Below, in pieces: positions 6,667 through 13,235 of a DNA stretch of 13,235 nucleotides (its first letter is position 1; every line of letters starts with the position of its first letter). Under the pieces are notes generated by a model. That model did not search any database and was not told where the DNA came from. It saw nothing but the letters and a program-made list of their open reading frames with translations. This stretch comes from CAZGVV01 sp964529155 (GTDB taxonomy: Bacteria; Pseudomonadota; Alphaproteobacteria; Rickettsiales; SXRF01): positions 1-13,235 of the forward strand of contig CAZGVV010000056.1 of assembly GCA_964529155.1 (NCBI GenBank), in the 5' to 3' direction. A program made the position numbers and the translations under genes.

Positions 6667-7920
6667 ATGGATGTTTTCGCATATACCGCTTTTGTGGCGG
6701 CAATTATAGGATTTGTATTGGCTGCACGTTTTTATGTGGCCAAAGGTGGAGCCGAGCATAAGTTACAACTTGCAGAGGCGCGCCTGGAGGATATGCGCGC
6801 CCAACGCGAGGAATGGAGCCGTATCCGTGAAGAAATGACGCAAGCGGCGAAGGCTTCGGTGCTGAATGCAGGGGCGGAGATTTCCAGTAAATTGCTGGCC
6901 GATCACAAGCGCGAAGCAGACGCGGCGCGTAAAGACAGCGAAGGTGTGGTGCAAAAAACGACAATGCAATTGCATGAACAATTTCAAGTGATTGTGCAGC
7001 AAGTAGCAGCGCTTAAAACCAGCGACGCAAAACAAGACGCCAAGGTGGACACCATGTGGCGGGCACTCTCCACCCCTGCCGGTGCAGGGCAATTGGCGGA
7101 GATCGGGCTGGAAAATACGCTCAAAGGCCTGGGCCTGGAGCCAATACGGGATTTTATGTTGCAATATACCATGGCGGGCCACAGCGACGGCGCGCGCCTG
7201 AAGCCCGATTGCGTTATATTTTTACCGCAAAACCGGGTGATGGTGGTGGACTGCAAGGCATCTAAATTTATGATGGAATTAGCCGAAGCCGAAAGCCCAG
7301 AAGCTCGCACCACTGCGCTGACCAAATTAAAGCGAACGATGCAGGACCATTTGAAAGCGCTGGTATCACGCGATTACCGGGCGGCAATTCAGGCAGAATG
7401 TCAGGCAGCGGGGCGCGCTGATACGATTTCGCATGTATTCAGCGTGATGTATTTACCGACCGAATCAGCCCTTGCGAGTTTACGTGAGGCGGATAATGAA
7501 TTTTTACGCAAGGCCGAGAAAGAAGGCATTATTTTAGCCGGACCGGCCAGTCTTTACGGATTATTATCGCTGGCCAGCCTGCAGTTATCGGAAGCGCAGA
7601 AAAATGAAAATCGCGAGCAATTAGTGCAATTGTCTGAGGAATTGCTGGACGCACTGGTGGGGGCGTTTTCACATATGGAAAAAGTGGGCAAAGGTATTTC
7701 CAATGCAGCGGAAAATTTCAGTAAATTTGCTGGTTCTACTAACCGCTTTGTATTACCCCGCATGCGTAAATTGGTGCAGCAAGGTGCACGGCCTGCCAAA
7801 GCACGCGACATTCCGGCACGATTGGCAGTGTTTGAGGTACGGGCTTTGGATGAAGCACCGACATTAGATGCCGAAGGGCCGGAAACCACTGCGCAATTGA
7901 AGCGCCTGGAGATTATGTAA
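6667..7920 (+). CDS. rmuC: RmuC-family DNA recombination protein
   Basis: RmuC proteins limit DNA inversions and recombination at short inverted repeats; their core resembles PD-(D/E)XK nucleases. The 417-residue protein starts with one membrane helix (about 4-22), followed by a charged coiled-coil region (27-125), then the RmuC core. Core motifs are IGLENTLKGLGL (146-157, candidate acidic Glu149), KPDCVIFLPQNR (179-190, Asp181) and VMVVDCKAS (191-199, Asp195 and Lys197 as the D-x-K pair). The closing helices read AENFSKFAGS and FVLPRMRKL. ATG 6667 is chosen because GGAG (6656-6659) precedes it by 7 nt and it gives the expected N-terminal anchor. The frame stays open upstream to 6442, but that part is antisense to glmU. 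The catalytic role of the residues is inferred from the fold family. Confidence 0.93.
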   Translation: MDVFAYTAFVAAIIGFVLAARFYVAKGGAEHKLQLAEARLEDMRAQREEWSRIREEMTQAAKASVLNAGAEISSKLLADHKREADAARKDSEGVVQKTTMQLHEQFQVIVQQVAALKTSDAKQDAKVDTMWRALSTPAGAGQLAEIGLENTLKGLGLEPIRDFMLQYTMAGHSDGARLKPDCVIFLPQNRVMVVDCKASKFMMELAEAESPEARTTALTKLKRTMQDHLKALVSRDYRAAIQAECQAAGRADTISHVFSVMYLPTESALASLREADNEFLRKAEKEGIILAGPASLYGLLSLASLQLSEAQKNENREQLVQLSEELLDALVGAFSHMEKVGKGISNAAENFSKFAGSTNRFVLPRMRKLVQQGARPAKARDIPARLAVFEVRALDEAPTLDAEGPETTAQLKRLEIM

Positions 7921-7974
7921 TGTAATCAGCGGGTAATTTATTATTAACCTATTGATTTTGTTAAATTGATATAG

Positions 7975-8003
7975 TTGCATATTGGAACAGAAGAGCCTAT
8001 AAT
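7975..8003 (+). promoter_or_regulatory. Sigma-70 type promoter of the 177-residue orphan gene
   Basis: TTGCAT (7975-7980) and a perfect TATAAT (7998-8003) are separated by exactly 17 bp in the AT-rich 103-bp gap after rmuC. The predicted start near 8010 gives a short leader of about 14 nt containing the ribosome site GGAG (8013-8016), 7 nt before ATG 8024. This is the best promoter-like sequence seen in the window and marks a new transcription unit separate from rmuC. Confidence 0.72.
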
Positions 8004-8023
8004 AGAGGTAGTGGAGTAGTGTT

Positions 8024-8557
8024 ATGACTTCTGTTTCCAGCAATCCTTATAGTTACCTTGGTCTGCTCAGTCCTTCTGCCAGCGCGTCCTCAAATGTGTT
8101 GAACGCAGCGTTTCCGCCAACAAATAACGAAACAGTTAATGCGCTGGTGACCGCATATGCCCAGAAATCACCTAAATTACCGGATAACGTATTGCAGATA
8201 TTGCAGTCGCTTTCACCGGATTCCCTGCAGGCGGATTCTATTACCAGCTTATTGAATCCTAAAGCGAATACTACCAGCGGCACCGTGGACAGCTTGCTTA
8301 CAGGAAATGCTTCCGATACCGGCATTCAGGCCTTGCTCAATCAATCCGCCACAACATTACTTAGTAGCGCCTATGCCACCGCGCTGCAGAGCGCCTATAC
8401 AGCACAGCCGCAACAAACGGCAGAGATTAGCCCTTATCAGGCTTCTTTGGGACAGTATCAAACGGCGAGCAAAGCGTATAACGCCGCCTTATTACAACAA
8501 GCCCAGGCGACACTGGCCGCCAATTCCTTTGGTGCGGATGGCACATTAATCGCCTAA
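8024..8557 (+). CDS. Unrecognised Ser/Ala/Gln-rich protein of unusual composition
   Basis: I do not recognise this 177-residue protein. It contains no Arg, Cys, His or Trp and no Met apart from the start. It has only four Lys, at 48, 51, 80 and 150, and eight acidic residues; Ser, Ala, Gln, Leu, Thr and Asn dominate. The N-terminus (1-24) is Ser-rich and lacks a classical signal peptide or membrane helix. Residues 36-62 and 100-125 look helical, and the C-terminal part from 137 to 168 looks like a Gln/Ala-rich amphipathic helix with QYQTASKAY and LLQQAQATLAA. Such composition is common in proteins exported to the surface, including flagellar axial proteins, so export is a guess. It is expressed from its own near-consensus promoter with GGAG 7 nt upstream, which supports a real gene. 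Its stop lies in the loop of a small inverted repeat. Confidence 0.78.
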   Translation: MTSVSSNPYSYLGLLSPSASASSNVLNAAFPPTNNETVNALVTAYAQKSPKLPDNVLQILQSLSPDSLQADSITSLLNPKANTTSGTVDSLLTGNASDTGIQALLNQSATTLLSSAYATALQSAYTAQPQQTAEISPYQASLGQYQTASKAYNAALLQQAQATLAANSFGADGTLIA

Positions 8558-8566
8558 CCGATTAAT
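8545..8566. repeat. Perfect 8-bp inverted repeat around the stop codon
   Basis: ATTAATCG (8545-8552) and CGATTAAT (8559-8566) are perfect reverse complements with a 6-nt loop that contains the TAA stop of the preceding gene. The stem has only two GC pairs and no clean U-run follows, although AT-rich sequence (AATAAATTTTAAT) comes after it. It could be a weak terminator or a palindromic regulator site; neither is established. Confidence 0.5.
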
Positions 8567-8630
8567 CCTAATAAATTTTAATGTTGGCATGGTCTTTGCA
8601 CTTTCCTTTGTATCAGGGGAAGGAGTTTTT

Positions 8631-9065
8631 ATGACCACCATTTCATCTGTTACCTTATTTGACGGCCACTATTATAATCTGGCATCTGCTCTTCAACCGT
8701 TAGATGGCGAAAGCTTTTGGCTGAGCGTTGTGCAAAAGCAAAAGATCAGCTGCATTATTATGCAGTATATCCACGCACCGTTTACGCAGAATAATTTCAA
8801 TAAAATCCAGGAAGATTTAAAGAACCAAGGCCTCTCTCCAGACCAATTGGCCGTAGAAGACCATGTGCAGGCATTTGACCCGATCGAAGCAGCAGAAATA
8901 TTGCCAGGCTCGCCTATGGAGCCACTGACAATTGGCAACCATTTTGGCACCGCGCAAAGACGGGCAGATAATTATATGCGTTACATTGCCAATGAATGGA
9001 AATTTCGCTGCAGCAAACGCATGTATCACGCCATTACCACACAGGCATCCTTTCAAGCAGCCTAG
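8631..9065 (+). CDS. Unrecognised 144-residue protein
   Basis: I do not recognise this protein. ATG 8631 is chosen over ATG 8589 because AGGAG (8621-8625) precedes it by 5 nt. The predicted product is soluble: no signal peptide or membrane helix is apparent. The N-terminal part (5-50) alternates hydrophobic and aromatic residues (LFDGHYYNL, FWLSVV, CIIMQYI), suggesting a small alpha/beta fold. The middle (52-95) is polar to acidic with EDLKNQGLSPDQL and FDPIEAAEILPG. The C-terminal helix (108-134) is basic and aromatic (RRADNYMRY, WKFRCSKRMYHA), which could bind nucleic acid or a partner. Two Cys are present, at 41 and 127. It lies 73 bp after the 177-residue gene in the same direction, so the two may be co-expressed. 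No weak promoter upstream is convincing. Confidence 0.72.
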   Translation: MTTISSVTLFDGHYYNLASALQPLDGESFWLSVVQKQKISCIIMQYIHAPFTQNNFNKIQEDLKNQGLSPDQLAVEDHVQAFDPIEAAEILPGSPMEPLTIGNHFGTAQRRADNYMRYIANEWKFRCSKRMYHAITTQASFQAA

Positions 9066-9126
9066 GATATCCGCGCGCATGTAAGTGAGTGGTGACAAGC
9101 AGATAAAATGGCTTTATAGCAGAACT

Positions 9127-10830
9127 ATGCGACTGACATTTTTTGTGCTCTTGCTGTCTACATTACTTGGCATCGCGCCGGTTATGGCGGATGATGCGCC
9201 ACCGGTGCCGCAACCGGTTGTCCATGCAACCCTTACCAGTAATGCCACACAGATTTTGCCAGGGCAGCCTGTGGAGGTGAATCTGGAATTGACCATGCCA
9301 CCAGAATGGCATGTGTATAGCGACCCACCCGGGGATGCAGGCCTCGCAACAAGTATTACCTGGACATTGCCGGAAGGCTTTACGGCTGGCCCAATTGAAT
9401 GGCCGGCCCCCCAGACAATGCAGGAAGGAACGCTGACGGTAAATGGGTACACAGAGCGCGTGGCCCTTCCCGTTCATATTACGCCGCCACAAGATGTAAG
9501 CGCCGCGCCTTATACGCTGCAAGCGGTGGCGAATTGGTTGGTGTGCCATGATATTTGCATTCCGGAGTCCGCAACGCTTACTTTAGTATTACCAGTTAGC
9601 ATTACCAGTGCACCAGCAGCACCGCCTGCTGAGTCCGTGACTTTTTTCTCGGCGCTGCTTCTGGCATTAGCAGGTGGTTTGATGTTGAATCTAATGCCAT
9701 GCGTATTTCCGGTATTGTCGCTGAAATGCCTTGCTGTAGCACGCCACAAGCACATCAAGCGTGAACGCGCACGGGCGGAAGGCATTGCCTATACGCTTGG
9801 GGTGTTGACCTGTTTTGGCGCTATTGCCGGTGCGCTGCTGGTATTCAAAGCCGGTGGCGAGGCAATAGGCTGGGGATACCAGATGCAATCCCCGATGTTT
9901 GTTTCCGGCCTTGCATTATTGTTATTTGCGATTGGGCTTAATTTGTCTGGCCTATTTGATTTGCCCGTACTGTTTGGCAATATCGGCAATGTGCTGACGC
10001 GCGAGCCTACACTACCCGGCAGTTTTGCAACCGGCGCACTCGCTACGCTGGTTGCCACGCCCTGCACTGCGCCTTTCATGGCAGCGGCGGTAGGATATGC
10101 ATTAATGCAATCGGCGATTCCGGCATTGCTTATTTTTGAAATGATAGGCTTGGGGCTGGCATTACCGTTTTTATTGGTGAGTCTGTTCCCTGGTCTTCTG
10201 CGCCTCCTTCCACGGCCTGGCCGATGGATGGAAAGTTTCCGCCAATTCCTGGCCTTCCCGATGTATTTATCAGCGCTGTGGTTGCTGTGGGTATTGGCGC
10301 AACAAGCGGGAGCCAATGCCGTGGCATTCGTTACCGCCGCTGCGCTGGGGATTGCTTTTATATTATGGATGAAACGATTTTTTGTGCAGGGAAGTTTGGG
10401 GTATCGTATACTCGCGGTATTGTGCGTGATCGCTATCGTCGTCGAGGCGCTGCAACGGATTCATCCAACAGCCGGCACAAGCACCTCATCCTTATTACAT
10501 GGTGGGGAAGCGTATGATGCAGGCCGGTTGGCGCAACTTCGCATGGAAGGAACCCCGGTATTTTTGGACGCCACTGCCGCATGGTGCATCACGTGTCAGG
10601 TTAATTATCATACTACACTTGGCATTCCTGAAGTGCGCTCGGCTTTTACTCAAAAACACGTGGTGTTTATGGTGGCAGACTGGACACGGGCGGATCCGGC
10701 TATTACTGCACTACTGGAACAATTTGGCCATAAGGGCGTGCCAATGTATGTCTATTTCCCGCCCCAGGGTGAGCCGCGCGTATTACCTCAACTACTGACG
10801 CCATCCATTGTGCTGGGAACAATGGAATAA
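9127..10830 (+). CDS. dsbD: Thiol:disulfide interchange protein, DsbD/ScsB type
   Basis: DsbD-family proteins carry electrons from cytoplasmic thioredoxin across the inner membrane to periplasmic thiol proteins. The 567-residue product from ATG 9127 has a signal peptide (about 1-21, ending APVMA), a periplasmic N-terminal domain (30-160) with a Cys pair in CHDIC (Cys140, Cys144), a membrane domain (172-445) with about eight helices, and a C-terminal thioredoxin-like domain (455-560). Membrane-domain redox cysteines are Cys192 in LMPCVFPVLSLK and Cys313 in TPCTAP. The C-terminal active site is WCITC (Cys487, Cys490), and the thioredoxin-like cis-Pro is probably in GVPMYVYF. All three redox centres are therefore present. 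GTG 9085 would add 14 residues and is possible, but ATG 9127 gives a cleaner signal peptide. Neither has a good Shine-Dalgarno site. The 3' end overlaps the next gene on the other strand by 43 bp. Confidence 0.93.
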   Translation: MRLTFFVLLLSTLLGIAPVMADDAPPVPQPVVHATLTSNATQILPGQPVEVNLELTMPPEWHVYSDPPGDAGLATSITWTLPEGFTAGPIEWPAPQTMQEGTLTVNGYTERVALPVHITPPQDVSAAPYTLQAVANWLVCHDICIPESATLTLVLPVSITSAPAAPPAESVTFFSALLLALAGGLMLNLMPCVFPVLSLKCLAVARHKHIKRERARAEGIAYTLGVLTCFGAIAGALLVFKAGGEAIGWGYQMQSPMFVSGLALLLFAIGLNLSGLFDLPVLFGNIGNVLTREPTLPGSFATGALATLVATPCTAPFMAAAVGYALMQSAIPALLIFEMIGLGLALPFLLVSLFPGLLRLLPRPGRWMESFRQFLAFPMYLSALWLLWVLAQQAGANAVAFVTAAALGIAFILWMKRFFVQGSLGYRILAVLCVIAIVVEALQRIHPTAGTSTSSLLHGGEAYDAGRLAQLRMEGTPVFLDATAAWCITCQVNYHTTLGIPEVRSAFTQKHVVFMVADWTRADPAITALLEQFGHKGVPMYVYFPPQGEPRVLPQLLTPSIVLGTME

Positions 10831-11543
10831 GCAGGCGAGGTTTTTTGCATGCCGGCTACACGCACTGGTTCACGCATGGCGGCATAGACTTGTTTTTCTG
10901 CTTCCACCAATAAAACGCCGCCGAGTAGAGGGCACAGCAATTGCCCAAACAATTCCATTATTCCTGCCAACCGTACATTCCAGCGCCATTGCGAGGGCAG
11001 CATGAATAATGATGACGCCGTGCGCATATGCGTAAAGCCAGCGGATTCAAATGCATCCTTCATTTGGCCCAGGCTAAAGGGACTGCCTTCACCAAAGGGG
11101 CTGGATGTGGAGTGCGACCAAAACCCCATACGGTTAGGCACAAGGGCAATTACGCGCCCACCGGGAATCATCACGCGCCATAATTCTTTCATGAAGTCAC
11201 CGGCGTGATGGCTGTGTTCCAACGCATGAATTACCAGTATGCGGTTAAAGGTGGCATCAGAAAACGGCAGCATTGCTTCATGCGACATGGCAACTCGATT
11301 ACCTCCACATTGCGCTGTATTGACCGGCCAATACAGCGCACCTTGCGCGGCGGGCATGCATATAATGGAAATGTTCTCACTAACTTCAGCCAGATAGGGA
11401 ACGGCAAAACCAAACCCTAAAATTGTTTCACCGCGCGCGGTGGGCCACAGCGCACGCAGTCGCTTCCATAATAACGTATAGACCGCACTTCCGAGCGGGC
11501 TGGCATAAAACTGTTTGAGGCTAACCACATCTGGACGATACAT
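10788..11543 (-). CDS. SAM-dependent class I methyltransferase (Methyltransf_11-like)
   Basis: This is a 251-residue soluble methyltransferase of a type I associate with alphaproteobacteria, where it often lies near the hydroxyacylglutathione hydrolase gene; the substrate is unknown. The Rossmann part includes ILGFGFAVPYL (41-51) in the place of motif I, an MPAAQGALYWP segment (63-73), LPFSDATFNRILVIHALEH (92-110) matching the acidic-loop and post-II region, and LWRVMIPGGRVIALVPNR (121-138) typical of motif III. The segment SPFGEGSPFSLGQ (148-160) is also characteristic. Motif I lacks the usual DxGCG, having GFGFA instead, which I remember as a feature of this subfamily. ATG 11543 is preferred to GTG 11549; no strong ribosome site is seen for either. 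It is divergent from the transglycosylase gene across 44 bp. Confidence 0.82.
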   Translation of the reverse strand: MYRPDVVSLKQFYASPLGSAVYTLLWKRLRALWPTARGETILGFGFAVPYLAEVSENISIICMPAAQGALYWPVNTAQCGGNRVAMSHEAMLPFSDATFNRILVIHALEHSHHAGDFMKELWRVMIPGGRVIALVPNRMGFWSHSTSSPFGEGSPFSLGQMKDAFESAGFTHMRTASSLFMLPSQWRWNVRLAGIMELFGQLLCPLLGGVLLVEAEKQVYAAMREPVRVAGMQKTSPAYSIVPSTMDGVSS

Positions 11544-11587
11544 AATCACTACTGTATATCAGAGGACCCGCTTGTCAGAAAGTCCTT

Positions 11588-13235
11588 ATGCGCCATCGTT
11601 TACTTGCTTTTACATTTTTTCTCATGCTCTCCTCCGCAGCCCCCGCATTTGCTGATGCGGCGCAGGATGCCTTTATCTTCGTGGACCGCAAAAACTGGAG
11701 CGAGGCGATGGCGCATGCCAAGCGCGGTGACTCTGCGTTACGCAAAACAATTACCTGGCTTTATGTACAGGACGCTTCTTCACGTGCGGAATTTGGCGAA
11801 ATCACACGCTTTATAAATGAAAACCCTGAATGGCCNNNNNNNNNNCGCAGAGCAAAGCTTACGTTTTTCAGATGTATCAGACGGTGAATTACAAACGTGG
11901 TTTGAAAAAAATCCCCCTGTTTCTGGTGTCGGAAAAATGAAATTTGCTGAACTGAAAGTACGAAACGGCGCTTCGCTTTCGGATAGCTCCGTGCGTGACT
12001 TGCTCAAGGATGCCTGGAGAGACGGCGATTTTGACGAGTCCGAAGCACAGCGGTTTCTGACGGTTTATGGGGATATCCTTACCAGCAAAGACCATATCGC
12101 CCGCACCGACCGATTATTATGGGAAGACAAGCCACGCCCGGCAGCGCGGATGATGGATTTATTACCGGGATCATACCAGGCATTAATGCGGGCGCGCATT
12201 GCGTTGATTGACGATGCACGTGACGCGCAGTCGCACGTTTCACGCGTGCCCTCAGAATTATCGCGCGATCCTGGCCTGCTCTATGCCCGTCTGCAATGGC
12301 GGCTGCGGCATAATGACCAGGGCGGTATGAAGGAAATATTGCTCGCAGCACCGTCTACGGTTCCCTACCCTGAAAAGTGGTGGAAATCGCGTGAGTGGGC
12401 AGTACGGGAAGCCCTGGCGGATAAAAATATTTCGCTGGCGCAAAAATTATTGGCTAATCATGGCCAGGTGGAAGGCAAAGGCAGGGCGGATGCGATGTGG
12501 CTTTCGGGCTGGATCGCCTTGGAGTTTAAGAACGACCCACAGACGGCATATCTTGAATTTTATCATATGTATGACGCGGTAAGTTACCCCGTGAGCAAAG
12601 CACGCGCAGCGTATTGGGCGGGCCGAGCTTCGGAAAAAGCGGGCGATGCCGAGGCAGCGCGTGGCTGGTATGCGAGTGCCGGAGCATACCCAACTACTTT
12701 TTATGGGCAAGCGGCGGCTGCGCGCGCTTCAGGCACGGCTCCATTACATTTACCAGCAGAACCACACGTAAGTAGCGCGGAACGTAGCGAGTTTGAACAC
12801 AGTGATTTAGCACGTGCAGTGCTGGTGTGCGCCGAGGCTGGTGCCCTCGACACCGCCACGATGCTGATGTACCATTTGATCGACAGCGCCGATGCGCCAA
12901 CGCAAGCAGCACTGGCGGCGGAGCTTAGTATTAAGCTGCATAATTATACGTTGGGCGTGCGCGGAGCAAAACGGGCGATGCAGCGCAATATCGCATTGTA
13001 TGGTATTGGCTACCCCAAATTAAAGCTAGCAAGTGATATTGGCGTGGAACCGGCATTGGCACATGCAATAACCCGGCAGGAAAGCGAGTTTGATCAGCAT
13101 GCGCGCAGTTCCGCCGGGGCAATGGGATTGATGCAGATCACGGCACCAACTGCACGTGATATTGCCCGCAAAACCGGCCTTTCCTACAGCCCTTCCCGAC
13201 TTTATGAGCCGGGATACAATGTGCAGCTTGGCAGT
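11588..13235 (+). CDS. Secreted soluble-type lytic murein transglycosylase (3' partial, interrupted by assembly gap)
   Basis: This enzyme cleaves the MurNAc-GlcNAc bond of peptidoglycan with formation of 1,6-anhydroMurNAc. A signal peptide is clear (1-22, ending APAFA). A long helical-repeat region follows (roughly 11650-13000), with repeat-like pieces such as YARLQWRLRHNDQ, MWLSGWIALEF and ARAAYWAGRASEKAGD, as in the superhelical ring of Slt. The GH23 domain begins near 13000: PALAHAITRQESEFD carries the probable catalytic Glu at 13080-13082, then SSAGAMGLMQITAPTA. The right edge cuts the domain before its C-terminal motifs. Ten Ns at 11836-11845 separate two frames: frame from 11588 before, and codons starting at 11847 (A-E-Q-S-L) after. 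Both sides read as one family member, so I treat it as a single intact gene. A weak promoter TGGACG-17-TATATC (11532-11560) is possible. Confidence 0.88.
11836..11845. other. Assembly gap (10 N)
   Basis: Ten undetermined bases interrupt the transglycosylase coding region. A gap of ten puts the two halves out of frame. To keep frame, the missing length must be a multiple of three (2 bases of the last codon before plus the gap plus 1 base of the first codon after). Family likeness around NENPEWP and AEQSL suggests about 20-30 missing bases, so the N-run is probably a fixed-size placeholder. Confidence 0.95.

Noticed and set aside
7944..7964. Two TTAA half-sites as a possible CtrA box upstream of the 177-residue gene
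   Set aside because: The half-sites are 13 bp apart, not the 7 bp of the CtrA consensus, and the region is simply AT-rich.

Overview
The window is chromosomal DNA that looks alphaproteobacterial. The evidence is a polar-type flagellar gene run (flhA, flhF, flhG, a FliK-like gene), a class I methyltransferase of the kind found in alphaproteobacteria, and moderate GC with tight ATGA gene overlaps. The family resemblance suggests something near the Rhodospirillales/Micavibrionales, but this is an inference from gene content and cannot be settled here. I see no insertion sequence, CRISPR array, tRNA, rRNA or prophage.

Positions 1-5322 (plus strand) form a flagellar cluster. It holds the 3' end of flhA, a 96-bp leader with a long hairpin and a 19-bp tandem repeat, and a three-helix membrane protein of the CBU_0592 type. 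These are followed by flhF (SRP-type GTPase that positions the flagellum), an HpcH/HpaI-type aldolase, flhG (MinD-like ATPase that controls flagellar number) and a 584-residue FliK-like hook-length protein. The genes from 723 to 5322 overlap or lie about 9 bp apart, so they probably form one transcript. FlhA builds the export gate, FlhF and FlhG set where and how many flagella form, and FliK sets hook length. The small membrane protein and the aldolase are the unexpected members.

Positions 5325-7920 hold a housekeeping pair transcribed divergently from a 34-bp gap. glmU (minus strand) makes UDP-GlcNAc for the cell wall, and rmuC (plus strand) encodes a membrane-anchored, nuclease-like recombination-limiting protein. 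glmU ends 2 bp from the FliK-like gene, tail to tail.

Positions 7921-9065 carry two unrecognised genes. The first has a near-consensus sigma-70 promoter and encodes a 177-residue protein with no Arg, Cys, His or Trp. The second encodes a 144-residue orphan behind a good Shine-Dalgarno site.

Positions 9066-13235 carry envelope genes: a DsbD/ScsB-type thiol:disulfide interchange protein, a SAM-dependent methyltransferase on the minus strand that overlaps its 3' end by 43 bp, and the start of a secreted Slt-type lytic transglycosylase. The last gene contains a 10-N assembly gap that breaks its apparent frame, and it runs off the window.

I found no complete new multi-gene defence or mobile system. 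The best leads are the flhA/CBU_0592 leader, the aldolase inside the flhF-flhG pair, and the two orphan proteins at 8024-9065.
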